Part shown: positions 21,933 to 31,392 of the stretch, in pieces
Layout: the number at the start of each line of letters is the position of its first letter
How positions within the stretch are numbered: position 1 is the stretch's first letter
From: Argyresthia goedartella
Taxonomy: Eukaryota > Arthropoda > Insecta > Lepidoptera > Argyresthiidae
Length of the DNA stretch: 64,000 nt
Reading direction: 5' to 3'
Assembly (NCBI GenBank): GCA_949825045.1
Contig: OX463829.1
Location: 28,893,715 to 28,957,714, forward strand
Notes under the pieces: model-generated
What the model was told of the DNA's origin: nothing
Seen by the model: only the letters and a program-made list of their open reading frames with translations
The model's database searches: none
Program-made: the position numbers and the translations under genes

Positions 21933-22565
21933 AAATGATATGAAAATATGATATACGATAAATATGAATATAATAATACGTTAGGAAGAACATAAATAGC
22001 TTCATAAGAAAAGTTGACAGCCACAAACGAAATAATATAACAGGCGGCAATATAGTTTACCAACCTTACTATAGACTAGCTATAGTTACAACTTCATTTG
22101 TGGGTCTAAGTATACATATAATACTATAACAAAATACCGGAAGATATATTGAATTTGTCAGAGAAGAAATTTAAAGGCATTGTTAAAAAAAAACATTATG
22201 TTATAAAGCATATAATAGGTTAGATGATTGCATTAACGACAAAGAGGAATTATGGAGCTCTGATCTTTCAGCGCAGCACGAGAACCACGCACACGTTTGT
22301 AACACAAGACCTATTTTCGAAAAAAGAAACATGGAAAAGAAAAGTAGGCCGTGTTGCAGTGAACCAGTTCCTTGCGCCGCTTCTTCTCCGCTGCCGTAAC
22401 ATGTTCCGAAGCGGTAGTAGTTTTTCTTGCATTATATAGCTTCAAATGACGTTCAAAAAGTGTTCGTAAGAATCTTTTTTGAAATAATTTTTTTGAAGAA
22501 GAATAAAAACTCGCACGATTCATGTGGTATGCATGTGAAGGATACCCACATGGTTAAGTACATCA
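21933..22565. other. No gene recognised
   Basis: AT-rich. Overlapping frames on both strands at 22.2-22.6 kb have no family signal. Confidence 0.4.
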
Positions 22566-22620
22566 CAAAAAAACTGGTCAAGCGCGAGTCGGAGTCGCAC
22601 ACGAAGGGTTCTGTACCATT
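22566..22620 (+). mobile_element. R3 head fragment
   Basis: AAAAAACTGGTCAAGCGCGA to CACGAAGGGTTCTGTACCAT, then unrelated DNA. Unassigned sequence continues to 22968. Confidence 0.65.
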
Positions 22621-22969
22621 GTAAAACAAAACAGATACACACGTCTCTTATATGAATACTCTTTAATTTTTAGGGTGCCGTTCCCTCCTCGTGTTAATGT
22701 ATACTGATCGGTTTTTTATTGCTTGGAAATCATTAAAAAAACAAGATTTACATAAATAGTAGGAAAATACGGAGAAATGTAAGGCTAAAACAAGGAGGGG
22801 AGGGCACATTTGGGGGCAAATCAGAAAATAAAAGAAAATATTTTCAAACTGTATCGTGCATGCCAAATAATAGTGCTTGTTGCGAGGATCTGAAAAATAT
22901 TTTTCATTGTCATGATTTTTAAATACTTAGATACCTAGTTAAAAAGTTATCAGAAATGCATATTTGACG

Positions 22970-23215
22970 ACCCGAATGGCCGAGTCGGCAGTGACGCTGC
23001 CTACGAAACCAAGGGTCCCGGGTTCGAGTCCCGGTGGGGGCAAATGTTTGTTTGATGAGAACGGATGTTTGTACTCTAGTCATGGTTGTTTATTTAAATA
23101 AGTATAATATTTCTCTATATGTATAAGTATATATATCGTTGTCTAGTACCCAAGATACAGGGAAGCCTAGTTTGGGGCTAGATCAATGTGTGTAAAAGGT
23201 GTCCAAGGTATTATT
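22970..23215 (+). mobile_element. SINE2, full length
   Basis: Perfect A box TGGCCGAGTCGG and B box GGTTCGAGTCC. The end GTGTCCAAGGTATTATTA is followed by unique DNA. A short match between the flanks (CATATTTGA and ACATTTGA) may be a decayed target duplication. Confidence 0.9.
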
Positions 23216-23244
23216 ACATTCTGTCAACATTTGAAGCCTACCTT

Positions 23245-23303
23245 TTACGATGCACGAGATGCAGCCCGCTGTTGGGTACCCTTCGAGCAGGGAACCCTAA
23301 AAA
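23245..23303 (+). mobile_element. R3 distal-end scrap
   Basis: GATGCAGCCCGCTGTTGGGT and GGGAACCCTAAAAA resemble the distal R3 end without the GACG run. Confidence 0.45.
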
Positions 23304-23469
23304 GGGCACAGGCCACAGGGCAGATGTTCCACACAATCAAGGTTCGCTCACTTCCCCTCGCAATCTTCAAGGTCTGACCCCTCGACCTTCAGGCCAGCTG
23401 GCCGACAGCTGGTCTCCGCACCAACATTACCATCATAAAGAGACTTACAACCCATTATACTTACGGCAA

Positions 23470-23660
23470 CCTCTCTGGCGCTGTGGTTGTGGCTCTGTCT
23501 GCCATGCGAGAGGTCCCGGGTTCGATCGCCGGCTGGGGATATAGAAGAAAAAAAACAGGTCTTGGATGTTTATAAGTGTGTGATGTCGCTGTTTCTGGTA
23601 CCCACGACACAGGGAATCCTAGTGTGGGGCCAGAAGCAATATACGTGCCTGTATGTAAAT
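23470..23660 (+). mobile_element. SINE1 copy, upstream member of a pair
   Basis: A shortened head from GGCGCTGTGGTTGTGGCTCT, with the B box region reading GGTTCGATCGCC. The full tail module follows (GGTCTTGGATGTTTATAAGT, GGAATCCTAGTGTGGGGCCA). Confidence 0.8.
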
Positions 23661-23679
23661 GTTTATGTATATTTTATGA

Positions 23680-23831
23680 GGACCTCTGAGGCATTGCGTT
23701 TCGATTCTGCCTCCCAAGGTGGTCCCGGTTTCGAATCTCGGCTGGGGAGAAAGTTAAACAATGGGTCCTGGATGTTTCTCACGACACGGTATCCTAGTGT
23801 GGGGCCAGAAGCAATGTATGTCCAGATGTAA
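23680..23831 (+). mobile_element. SINE1 copy, downstream member of a pair
   Basis: Starts GGACCTCTGAGGCATTGCGT only about 20 bases after the previous copy ends, in the same orientation. The head has GGTTTCGAATCTCGGCTGGG. The tail lacks the GTCGCTGTTTCTGG block. Confidence 0.75.
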
Positions 23832-24062
23832 CATAAAGGTGTAGTCATATCATAAGGGGTTGATAGATTGAACATCATTCTGAGCAACTTTTACTATGAC
23901 AACGATTTGATCTGAGCAAGATTATTTTCTTTGCTCCATACGTTTTGGCCAGAGCGGTCAGCTGATTTATAATGGAGAAATGAAATAAAAAGTTGATCTG
24001 ATCAAATCGGCTTCATAGTGAAGTTGCTCAGAATGACCTACACCTATCTGTTTCATACATGT
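23825..24062. mobile_element. MITE-N copy
   Basis: Imperfect inverted ends TGTAACATAAAGGTGTAGTC and CTACACCTATCTGTTTCATA. Interior AACGATTTGATCTGAGCAA and CTCCATACGTTTTGGCC are shared with 54.6 kb. No coding capacity. Confidence 0.6.
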
Positions 24063-24209
24063 TTATGTTTAATTTTACCTACACAGAGGTTTGTGCCAGA
24101 TAATCGTGCAATAAAGCACATTGACCCACTTGTACCAATGCACTGCATTAATTGGTAACGACATGAACAAAATACGCTACTGTCGCTACTCGCTGCTACA
24201 AATTTTTAT

Positions 24210-24424
24210 GGGAAATATTAAACTGCACATCAAAAATACTGATTTGCACAGCAAATATCAGGGCAAAAGTAGGTTGCTGCTGCGGTAGGTGGTTTGTTTG
24301 TTGTTGTTGGGCCAAATGTTAGGTTGAACATGTAAGAACAACAAAAAATACTTAAAAGGGTTTTTGTGTTGATCCTTTTTTGCTGTGCAAATCTATATTT
24401 TTGATGTGCGATTAAATATTAGCC
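24210..24424 (-). mobile_element. MITE-A copy 3, exact 9-bp duplication
   Basis: Begins GGGAAATATTAAACTGCACA and ends TGCGATTAAATATTAGCC, with AATTTTTAT at both flanks (24201-24209 and 24425-24433). The inner CATCAAAAATACTGATTTGC arms are intact. The core is partly eroded: TTAGGTTGAACATGTAAGAA survives but the hairpin centre has been replaced by TTG-rich sequence. Confidence 0.9.
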
Positions 24425-24509
24425 AATTTTTATTATGGGGACCACATAGTAAAATTCTCATTTCTTATGTAAGGGACAAAAGGTAGATAATAGCAGTTTT
24501 TCAATGTAG

Positions 24510-25434
24510 TAGTTTATGTGACTGTTACATAATGGAGGGCATTAATACTCGAGAGTGGGTTTATGAAACGAGCCGAAGGCGAGTTTCATAATAATATCAC
24601 TCGAGAGTTTTAATGCCTAATTATGTACAGTTATATACACTAGTTTATCTACACACATATCATAAGCTCTCTTTGATGTGTTCAGGAACCGCATGTTTGA
24701 CCGGCATTGTGGCTCTGCAGTTGTTTAGCTTGTTCTGTAGTACCAACTTCACGCAGGCGGGCGTCGGCGTTCGAAATTTGAATGTCAGTACCAACTTCAC
24801 AGACAAACTAGGGGCGGCATGCAGGCGGGCGTCGGCGTTCGATATTTGAATGTCATAATATGTAGAAAAAACCGGTCAAGTGCGAGTCTACATCGCGCAC
24901 GAAGGGTTCCGTACCACCGTTCAATGGAAGCGATGGTGTGGAGTGAATAGTTTGGATTTTACACAGCAAAATATTGTTTACAAAGTTATTGGTGCGGTTA
25001 CTTTCACACTCCATGTACGTAACCAGGTGCATCCATAAGTTTGTATGTGGTATTGAAAGAATTGTTGTATGGGAGCCCCCTAAAATATTTCTTTTATCCT
25101 GTTTTTTAGTATTTGTTGTTATAGCGGCAACATAAATACATAATCTGTGAAAATTTCAACTCTCTAGCTAGCTAGGTTCTTGAGATACAGCCTGGTGACA
25201 GACGGACGGACGGACGGACGGACGGACGGACGGACGGACGGACAGCGGAGTCTTAGTAATAGGGTCCCGTTTGGAACCCTTCGGGTACGGAACCCTAAAA
25301 ATTACACATTATGGTCATAATGTGTAATTTTTCAGATAAGAAATGAGTTTTTACCAAGTAGTTTAACATTATGCTGATCGTATCGTGCGGTTTTTGTACG
25401 CAGTAAAGAGGGTTTATGATACGTGTGTAGATAA
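24510..25434 (+). mobile_element. MITE-K copy 1, split by R3
   Basis: An outer hairpin (about 24510-24645) contains the inverted pair ATTAATACTCGAGAGTG / CACTCGAGAGTTTTAAT around a GAGCCGAAGGCGAG loop. Then GTTTATCTACACACATATCA (left) pairs with ATGATACGTGTGTAGATAAA at the right end. Inside are two GCGGGCGTCGGCGTTCGA blocks and the palindrome ATTACACATTATG/CATAATGTGTAAT. R3 splits it at 24869-25303. The 78-codon frame at 24613-24849 lies wholly in this element and is not a gene. Confidence 0.85.
24869..25303 (+). mobile_element. R3 repeat nested in MITE-K
   Basis: Complete copy from ACCGGTCAAGTGCGAGTCTA to GGGTACGGAACCCTAAAA, with (GACG)n at 25200-25242. It is flanked by the A run of MITE-K (GTAGAAAAA on the left, then ATTACAC on the right), so it entered an A tract. 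Confidence 0.9.
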
Positions 25435-25659
25435 ACATCTTTATACCACAATAGTTGCTTCCGGTCGTACTTAATGCCAAGTAAGTTTTATATTTATAAC
25501 TTTTTATTTGAATGTCAATAACAAATCCACAACCGCACGTAGTGACACCAAAATGCCACAACTAGTGTGACTATGGTTACTTTATTGTTCTGTAGTCACA
25601 CCACAGCATCCGAACACACCCTTGAGTTATCATATCAAACATTATTACGATTAAAAATA

Positions 25660-26010
25660 GGCTTATGTTTAAACTATTACCAAAAACGCACCTATTTTAC
25701 TACAAATAAACTCGAAATGACTGCCAGAATGGATTTGGTGGACATTTGTCCACCAAATTGTGTTTGGATAAATGATCACCAAATTTCTTTTTATGTTTTG
25801 TGTACTTAAGTTTATGTTTTAAGTATTTTTTGTTGTTCTTACATGTTCAACCTAACACGAAGGATAAAGGGGGCTTCGCTTCGCTCACCCCCTTTACCCT
25901 TCACCTAAGCTACCGCAGTATTTTGCCCTGATATTTTTTGAAACTTTTGGTGTTAATTTATCCATTTTGGGTAGGAAAAAAATATTTTGGTGATCATTAT
26001 ATTTGTTGCC
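25660..26010 (+). mobile_element. MITE-C copy 1, exact 9-bp duplication
   Basis: Begins GGCTTATGTTTAAACTATTA and ends GATCATTATATTTGTTGCC, flanked by TTAAAAATA at 25651-25659 and 26011-26019. The shared core is at about 25800-25933, hairpin at 25859-25902. The arms are unrelated to MITE-A except for the GG...CC termini. The 80-codon frame at 25567-25809 lies partly in flank and partly in the left arm and is not a gene. Confidence 0.9.
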
Positions 26011-26190
26011 TTAAAAATATACTACATACTGAGTACAACTATATATTTTGCAATGGTATCACTGCCGCGTTTTTTTTCGGCAGCAAATGAAAAACCTGGT
26101 TAATTTGTGTTAATTAGTTATTAGTGTGCGGGAATTTACGCAACTCATTTTCTGAAGCTTCGATTTCAGTGACAGAGTTCCTATCGTAGC

Positions 26191-26194
26191 CCCA

Positions 26195-26236
<42 letters not shown>
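26191..26236. repeat. (GGC)n microsatellite
   Basis: About fourteen GGC units within otherwise AT-rich DNA, a sharp local GC peak. Confidence 0.95.
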
Positions 26237-26400
26237 CACTGGTGACAGACCTCGCTCTGACGTCGCTCAAGCAAATTATTAGTCTGATGTGTTATTGATG
26301 TTAATTAGTATCTTATTTTTGAGTTCGTTTTTTTTTTCGAGTTTTTTCTTGATCAATTACATCCGTTAATTTAATGTTGTTTTATGGAACAATAATATTA

Positions 26401-26803
26401 AAAAACCGGTCAAGTGCGAGTCTAAATCGCGCACGAAGGGTTCCGTACCACCGTTCAATGGAAGCGATGGTGTGGAGTGAATAGTTTGGATTTTACACAG
26501 CAAAATATTGTTTACAAAGTTATTGGTGCGGTTACTTTCACACTCCATGTACGTAACCAGGTGCATCCATAAGTTTGTATGTGGTATTGAAAGAATTGTT
26601 GTATGGGAGCCCCCTTAAATATTTCTTTTATCCTGTTTTTTAGTATTTGTTGTTATAGCGGCAACAGAAATACATAATCTGTGAAAATTTCACCTCTCTA
26701 GCTAGCTAGGTTCTTGAGATACAGCCTGGTGGCAGACGGACGGACAGCGAAGTCTTAGTAATAGGGTTCCGTTCTTACCCGTTGGGTACGGAACCCTAAA
26801 AAT
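26401..26803 (+). mobile_element. R3 repeat, complete
   Basis: ACCGGTCAAGTGCGAGTCTA to GGGTACGGAACCCTAAAAAT, nearly identical to the copy at 24.87 kb but with a much shorter GACG run (GACGGACGGACAG). Confidence 0.9.
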
Positions 26804-26906
26804 AAGAACAAAAAACTTACGAAAAAATATTTTTTTGTACAATAAACAATATCATATTTGAAGACCTTAAAGTTTTTTTTGTAAATCAGTAAAACATTTA
26901 TATTTT

Positions 26907-27456
26907 TAGGGTTCCGTACCCGAAGAGTGCCAAACGCGACCTGGTTAATAAGCCTCTACTATCCGTCCGTCCGTCTGTCTATATACATTGGACACATTGG
27001 ACACTATTTACACACATTGATCTAGCCCCAAACTAGGATTCCCTGTATCTTGGGTACTAGACAACGATACACATACTTATATAGATAAATATTATACTTA
27101 TAATAGAAAAACAACCATGACTAGGGTATAAACATCCGTTCTCATCAAACAAATATTTGCCCCCACCGGGACTCGAACCCGGGACCCTTGGCTTCGTAGG
27201 CAGGGTCACTGCCGACTCGGCCATTCGGGTCGTCTATATATATCCGTTTGCGGGCTGTATTTCATGAACAGTAACAGGTAGAAAGTTGAAATTTACCTAG
27301 AATATGTATTTTTGTTGCCGCTACAGTAACATATTATTAACTAGACGTTAAACAATTAAAGGAGGTCTGCATATAATATTTTTTGCGTTTTTTTCTTTTA
27401 CGATGGTACGGAGCCCTTCGTGTGCGAGTCCGAATCGCACTTGGCCGGTTTTTTTA
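26907..27456 (-). mobile_element. R3 repeat split by SINE2
   Basis: The left end TTTTTAGGGTTCCGTACCCG and the right end CGCACTTGGCCGGTTTTTTT define one minus-strand R3. It is interrupted at 26986-27231 and resumes with TCCGTTTGCGGGCTGTATTT. Confidence 0.85.
26986..27231 (-). mobile_element. SINE2 nested in R3, exact 9-bp duplication
   Basis: The same nine bases GTCTATATA flank the copy at 26977-26985 and 27232-27240. On the minus strand it starts GACCCGAATGGCCGAGTCGG with both Pol III boxes intact and ends in a doubled GTGTCCAATG motif. This shows directly that SINE2 moved after this R3 copy was in place. Confidence 0.93.
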
Positions 27457-27639
27457 AGTGACGCCATTCTGTTTTGACGCACGGTATTATGAAACAGGGT
27501 CGATTACACATTAGCGACAGTTTTGTATCAGATATTAGCGACAGGTTTATGTAATAGAAACACTTGGTACATGTGGGTGCATTGAACTTTTACGCACGTT
27601 CATCCAGCACAAATTATACTATAAATATTTATTTAGAAC

Positions 27640-27978
27640 TAATTTAAAAAATAATAACAATCACAATACGCTTCGCCAAAACACATTTAAACTTCAATCA
27701 GAAATTATAAAACGTCAAAACTTAAAATTAGCCTACAAACTGCCCCGGGACATTTCCGTTCCGAAGGCTCCAATAACGCTGGCAGCATTACCGCGCTGCG
27801 CAGTGATATCCTCTGCATAAGAAATGCCCCAGAGCGGCAGTCAAAACCTTTGTCCCTGGGGCGGCGTCCCAACTGGCCTGATATACTGTTTACCCTGGGA
27901 CCCCCATACCCGCCATCACAACTGCCAGCGGAACAAAAGTGTACATCGACGTGAGAGCGGCATATTTTAGACACCCGT
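27640..27978 (-). other. Unrecognised stretch with a 93-codon minus-strand frame
   Basis: Base composition is more GC-rich than its surroundings (27730-27960). The minus frame includes GGYGGPRVNSI, RPRDKGFDCRSGAFLMQ and LRSAVMLPALLEPSERK. It looks coding-like, perhaps a piece of a retroelement ORF, but I cannot name the family. No promoter or splice context is evident. Confidence 0.35.
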
Positions 27979-28087
27979 GTTACCACAAAAAATATTCAAC
28001 AGCGTTTAACCTCAAAACAAACGTCAAATTCCATACGTTTTTGTTTTTAAACAAGTGTTGAACAGTAGTTTATTTTTTTGTGGTAAG
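27979..28087. mobile_element. MITE-H, complete short copy
   Basis: Inverted ends GTTACCACAAAAAATA and TATTTTTTTGTGGTAAG enclose CCTCAAAACAAACGTCAAAT and TTTTTGTTTTTAAACAAGTG. At about 109 bp it is one of the smallest elements here. Confidence 0.8.
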
Positions 28088-28347
28088 GCCCTTTTTTAAG
28101 CAAGAAGTTAGACCTGCAATCTGGCACCAACCTGGGCACGGCTGTGCCTCTGCCACCCCGTACGGGATAAGGGGTGACGCTGAGTATTTTAACACGGTTT
28201 TATTAGGTCCACCTGTAACTAAGGAAGTTAAAGTAACTATGTGAACAAATCCTGCAAGTTCGATTTCACCCGCTTCCCGGTTTCCGATTAGGCTTATATT
28301 TGGAACAACTATGTAAGTTCGGTGACAATGCAATATTGTGATACTAT

Positions 28348-28525
28348 CGAGCTGATCTGACGATTGAGCCGGATGGTGGTCACGAGAATCCTCCCGAGTT
28401 TGGGCTCTTTAGAATCGTCTCGGTGAGTGGTTGATGGATGAGTGAGGGTGTCGAGCTGATCTGATGATGGGACCTGAAGGTGGATAGTGGAACCCTTGGA
28501 AGTTTTGACTCGTTAGATCTGTTTT
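28348..28525 (+). repeat. Imperfect tandem duplication, unit about 104 bp
   Basis: TCGAGCTGATCTGACGATTG at 28348 recurs as TCGAGCTGATCTGATGATGG at about 28450, each followed by GGTGG, CC and GAGTTT/AGTTTT blocks. The second unit is incomplete. Confidence 0.5.
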
Positions 28526-29151
28526 AACGTGCCAAATACATGCCTGTTTATTTTTTACCTTATTATTATTTAATGGAATAGGCCACAAAGTGTTGATTCT
28601 GCTATTTTGTAAATCACTTCCATAGCGCTCTTGCCTGTCTGTACTGAGTAGTCTTTTGATTCACTTTCCTGTATTTGGCTGGGGGTGACTCTCGCGCATT
28701 CGATATACGGATATCGACACCATATAGTGATTTAGTATGGGAATCACGCGATATCCACAATTTTATCGAGTGATATTGTGCGAGAATAGGGGCCCGTTAA
28801 TCAAAATAATGCGAAAATTTCAGAATTGATAAAAATCACACATTTTTGATATTTCCTTGGTATGTACCAAATTTTTTTTTAAGACCTTGGATGTACATGT
28901 ATACAGGATATTAACTGGTTGATATTGATTCAAACTTACAACCAAATTAGCAAATTTATATCAATGCGACCTTCACAGTCGTATTTGTATTTTTTTTTTA
29001 CTTCGGGTTTTTATAACTTGTTTCCGGAACTGAATTAATTGACTCCACGACAAGAACAGGAACTGTTAATTAAATCTTAACATTTATAGGTATGCTAATT
29101 TTAACATTGAAAAATAACAATTTTAAAAATAGTCTAAATTTGAAACATTGA
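28526..29151. other. No gene recognised
   Basis: AT-rich with no repeat match seen. Confidence 0.4.
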
Positions 29152-29350
29152 ATGACCTCTGTGGCGTTGCGGTTCCAGGCTCTGCCTCCCAGCGAGAGGT
29201 CCTGGTTTCGAATCCCGGCTGAGGAGAAAATAATCCCCAGGTCTTTGATGTTTCGATGTGTGTGACGTTGCTGTGTGTGGTTCCCACGACACGGTATCGG
29301 TATTTAGTACGAGTATGTATGAATAAGAAATGTATGTGCCTGTATCTTGC
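29152..29350 (+). mobile_element. SINE1, near full length
   Basis: GACCTCTGTGGCGTTGCGGT head, GGTTTCGAATCCCGGCTGAG, then GGTCTTTGATGTTTCGATGT and CACGACACGGTATCGG. The GTGGGGCCAGAAGCAATG end is degraded. Confidence 0.8.
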
Positions 29351-29486
29351 CGTTTATTTCTGACCTAAAAGCGTTCGACTTACGAAACGGAGTAGTATTC
29401 CTAAAAATAGATTACCCTCTAAATTTGCTGGATAAAAATAAATACTATCAAGGTTAAATTAAAATAAATCACTAATAATATACTAA

Positions 29487-29900
29487 TTATATTAAATATA
29501 TAAGATAATTAAGTACTAACTTCTCTTGTAAATGAAATAAATCATTTGCATACCTCATAATGTATTCATCATTGGCAGCTTCTTTCCGGCGACTGAGCTG
29601 GGTATAAGCCTCCCCGATATTATGCCAACCTCTCCAGTCCTGTGCCAGTTGAATCCAGGTCTTCCCCGCGATGTTGGTACATCGTCGACCCACCTGGCTG
29701 CCGGTCGACCCACGGTTCTTCGTCCTTCTTTGGCCACCACTCGGTCAGGGATCTACTCCACCTGCCGTCACCTCGCCTCGCCAAGTGCCTTGCCCTGGTG
29801 CCTGGTGCCTTTGAGCCTGGTGATACGCTTTACGACATCTTGGACCTTAGTCTGTCGACGTATCTCGACGTTATTGACTCTATCTAGGAGTGTGATTATT
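29487..29900 (-). pseudogene. RTE-type ORF2, extreme C-terminus
   Basis: On the minus strand, pieces in alternating frames give GRWSRSLTEWWP, then GRPAARWVDDV and WIQLAQDWRGWHNIGEAYTQ. The order WxxxxxEW, GRPxxRWxDD, AQDRxxWxxLxEAY is the usual tail of RTE-clade ORF2 in insects. Phase changes and absence of the RT domain make this a dead 3' piece. It abuts LINE-A on its right. Confidence 0.75.
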
Positions 29901-29904
29901 GTAA

Positions 29905-31390
29905 AATTAGCACATAAACTTAGCTCCGCAGCATATGCAGTTAAAAGAATCAGGCAATTGACTGACGTTACAACTACTAGGCTTGTATAATCTATCCAGT
30001 GGTACTTACAAAATAGGCGACACACAAATTCAGCGAGTTAATGAGGTTAAGGACCTAGGAGTAACGTTGACTTCGGACCTGAATTATAGGGTGCATATCG
30101 AGGGGGTATGTAAAAAAAGCATACAGGAATCTAGGGTTTGTCTTGCGTACAGGGCGCACCTTTAAAGGCTTACATGCGATAGCAACGTTGTACAATTCTC
30201 TGGTGAGGTCACAATTGGAATCGAACGCAATTATCTGGACACCACATGAAATGAAATATCGTCTCATGTTGGAACGGATACAAAATAAATTTATAAGACA
30301 TTTATATTTTCGGCTGTACGGGGTGTATCCTTTCTACCCGCTGAACTATCCTACACTCTTTGTACTAGGGATGGTAGGATTCAACGAACTCGGGGTTAGA
30401 AGGGATTGGGCATTAATATCTAATGTATATAGGGTGTTGGTAGTCAGGATCTGCAATCCCGTAGTGTTGTCGCAGTTGTGGTTGTGCGTGCCCGACGAGT
30501 ACGTGTGGCGCCGCCGGCCACCGCCGCTGCTGCGCGCGCGCACGTGCCTACTGGATACAGCGTCGCTCACGCGAGACATTCGAGCTATCAACACGGTGGC
30601 AGAGCTTATTGGTGTGTTCGGGGTTACTCTGGCTGAATTTACAAAAATGGCACTATTCGTTGTTTGTTACAAAAACGATGTTAAAATGAAAAATGAATTA
30701 GTTAAGCAAGATGAATATACCTACCGCATTAGGTTCAACCTGTAATGATAGGTATTTATGTAAAATAAATAAATAAATATTTTAGTTATTTCCATAGCAT
30801 TATGTCCTACCGCATACTACTATGGGGACGGGCTGCTGACATTGAGACCATCTTCATTTTGCCGAAGAGAGCTAACCGATTTATTTATAAGCTAGGTAAT
30901 AGAGAGTTTGCGAGATTTCTTCAAAGAAACCAACATCCTAATAGTTGCAAGTCAATATATCTATGAAAACAAACATAATATATGTGAGGAAAAATATCAG
31001 TGGCTTTAAAACCATTGATAGCCGCCACAACGTGCAAACTAGAAATAAGCATAAACTTTCTTTTCCAATGTTCAGACTCACAAAAGTTAGCAGTGTTTTT
31101 ATGGGACACTGTATACGCTTCTACAATAAAATTCCGCAAGAAATACAAAACTTAACTGACGCTTGATTCAAAAAATGTATAAAGCACACTTTGTGCACTA
31201 AGGCCTACTACAAAATTTATGAATTTTTACAAGACACTGACATCTGGCATTAAACCAGTTCATTGCACCCTATATATTATGTACTAATAATTAGGCACCT
31301 TCTTTATGATTTATTATGCTTGCTTGATTATGTTTTGACGTTCATTAAGTCTCAATTATTGTGCTATTATGTATAAAAATCTTTGAACTG
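29905..31390 (+). pseudogene. LINE-A remnant split by LINE-B
   Basis: The left piece (29905-29990) reads HKLSSAAYAVKRIRQLTDVT, close to LSSAVYAVKKIPLFTDVE of LINE-A at 47.0 kb. After the LINE-B insertion the protein resumes at about 30785 as YFHSIMSYRILLWGRAADIE, which fits YFHSIMSYGILLWGNAADIN at 47.05-47.11 kb. The C-terminal RFYNKIPQEIQNL is at about 31110-31150. The 3' trailer ends near a TTTGAACTGAACTGA tail at about 31382-31396. Many frame changes; dead. Confidence 0.8.
29990..30780 (+). pseudogene. LINE-B, 5'-truncated, nested in LINE-A
   Basis: Begins abruptly with YKIGDTQIQRVNEVKDLGVT (29983-30165 frame). After a frameshift it continues for 200 codons (30143-30745): SLVRSQLESNAIIWTPHEMK, LERIQNKFIRHLYFR, LFVLGMVGFNELGVRRD and LCVPDEY. 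These match the C-terminal half of LINE-B at 13.5-13.9 kb. It ends in AATAAATAAATAAATA, the tail, directly before LINE-A resumes. The catalytic core is absent because of 5' truncation. Confidence 0.85.
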
Positions 31391-31392
31391 AA

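Noticed and set aside
24613..24849. A conserved small protein (MPNYVQL...CSGTACLTG), found again at 36.45, 38.53 and 55.41 kb
   Set aside because: All four frames are the same stretch of MITE-K. They are alike because the DNA is repeated, and they differ in length and C-terminus with each copy's indels.
26366..26566. Recurrent small protein (MHLV(T/R)YMECESNRTNN...) also at 35.76 and 40.68 kb
   Set aside because: It is antisense or sense sequence inside R3 copies, with no domain and no conservation beyond the repeat.
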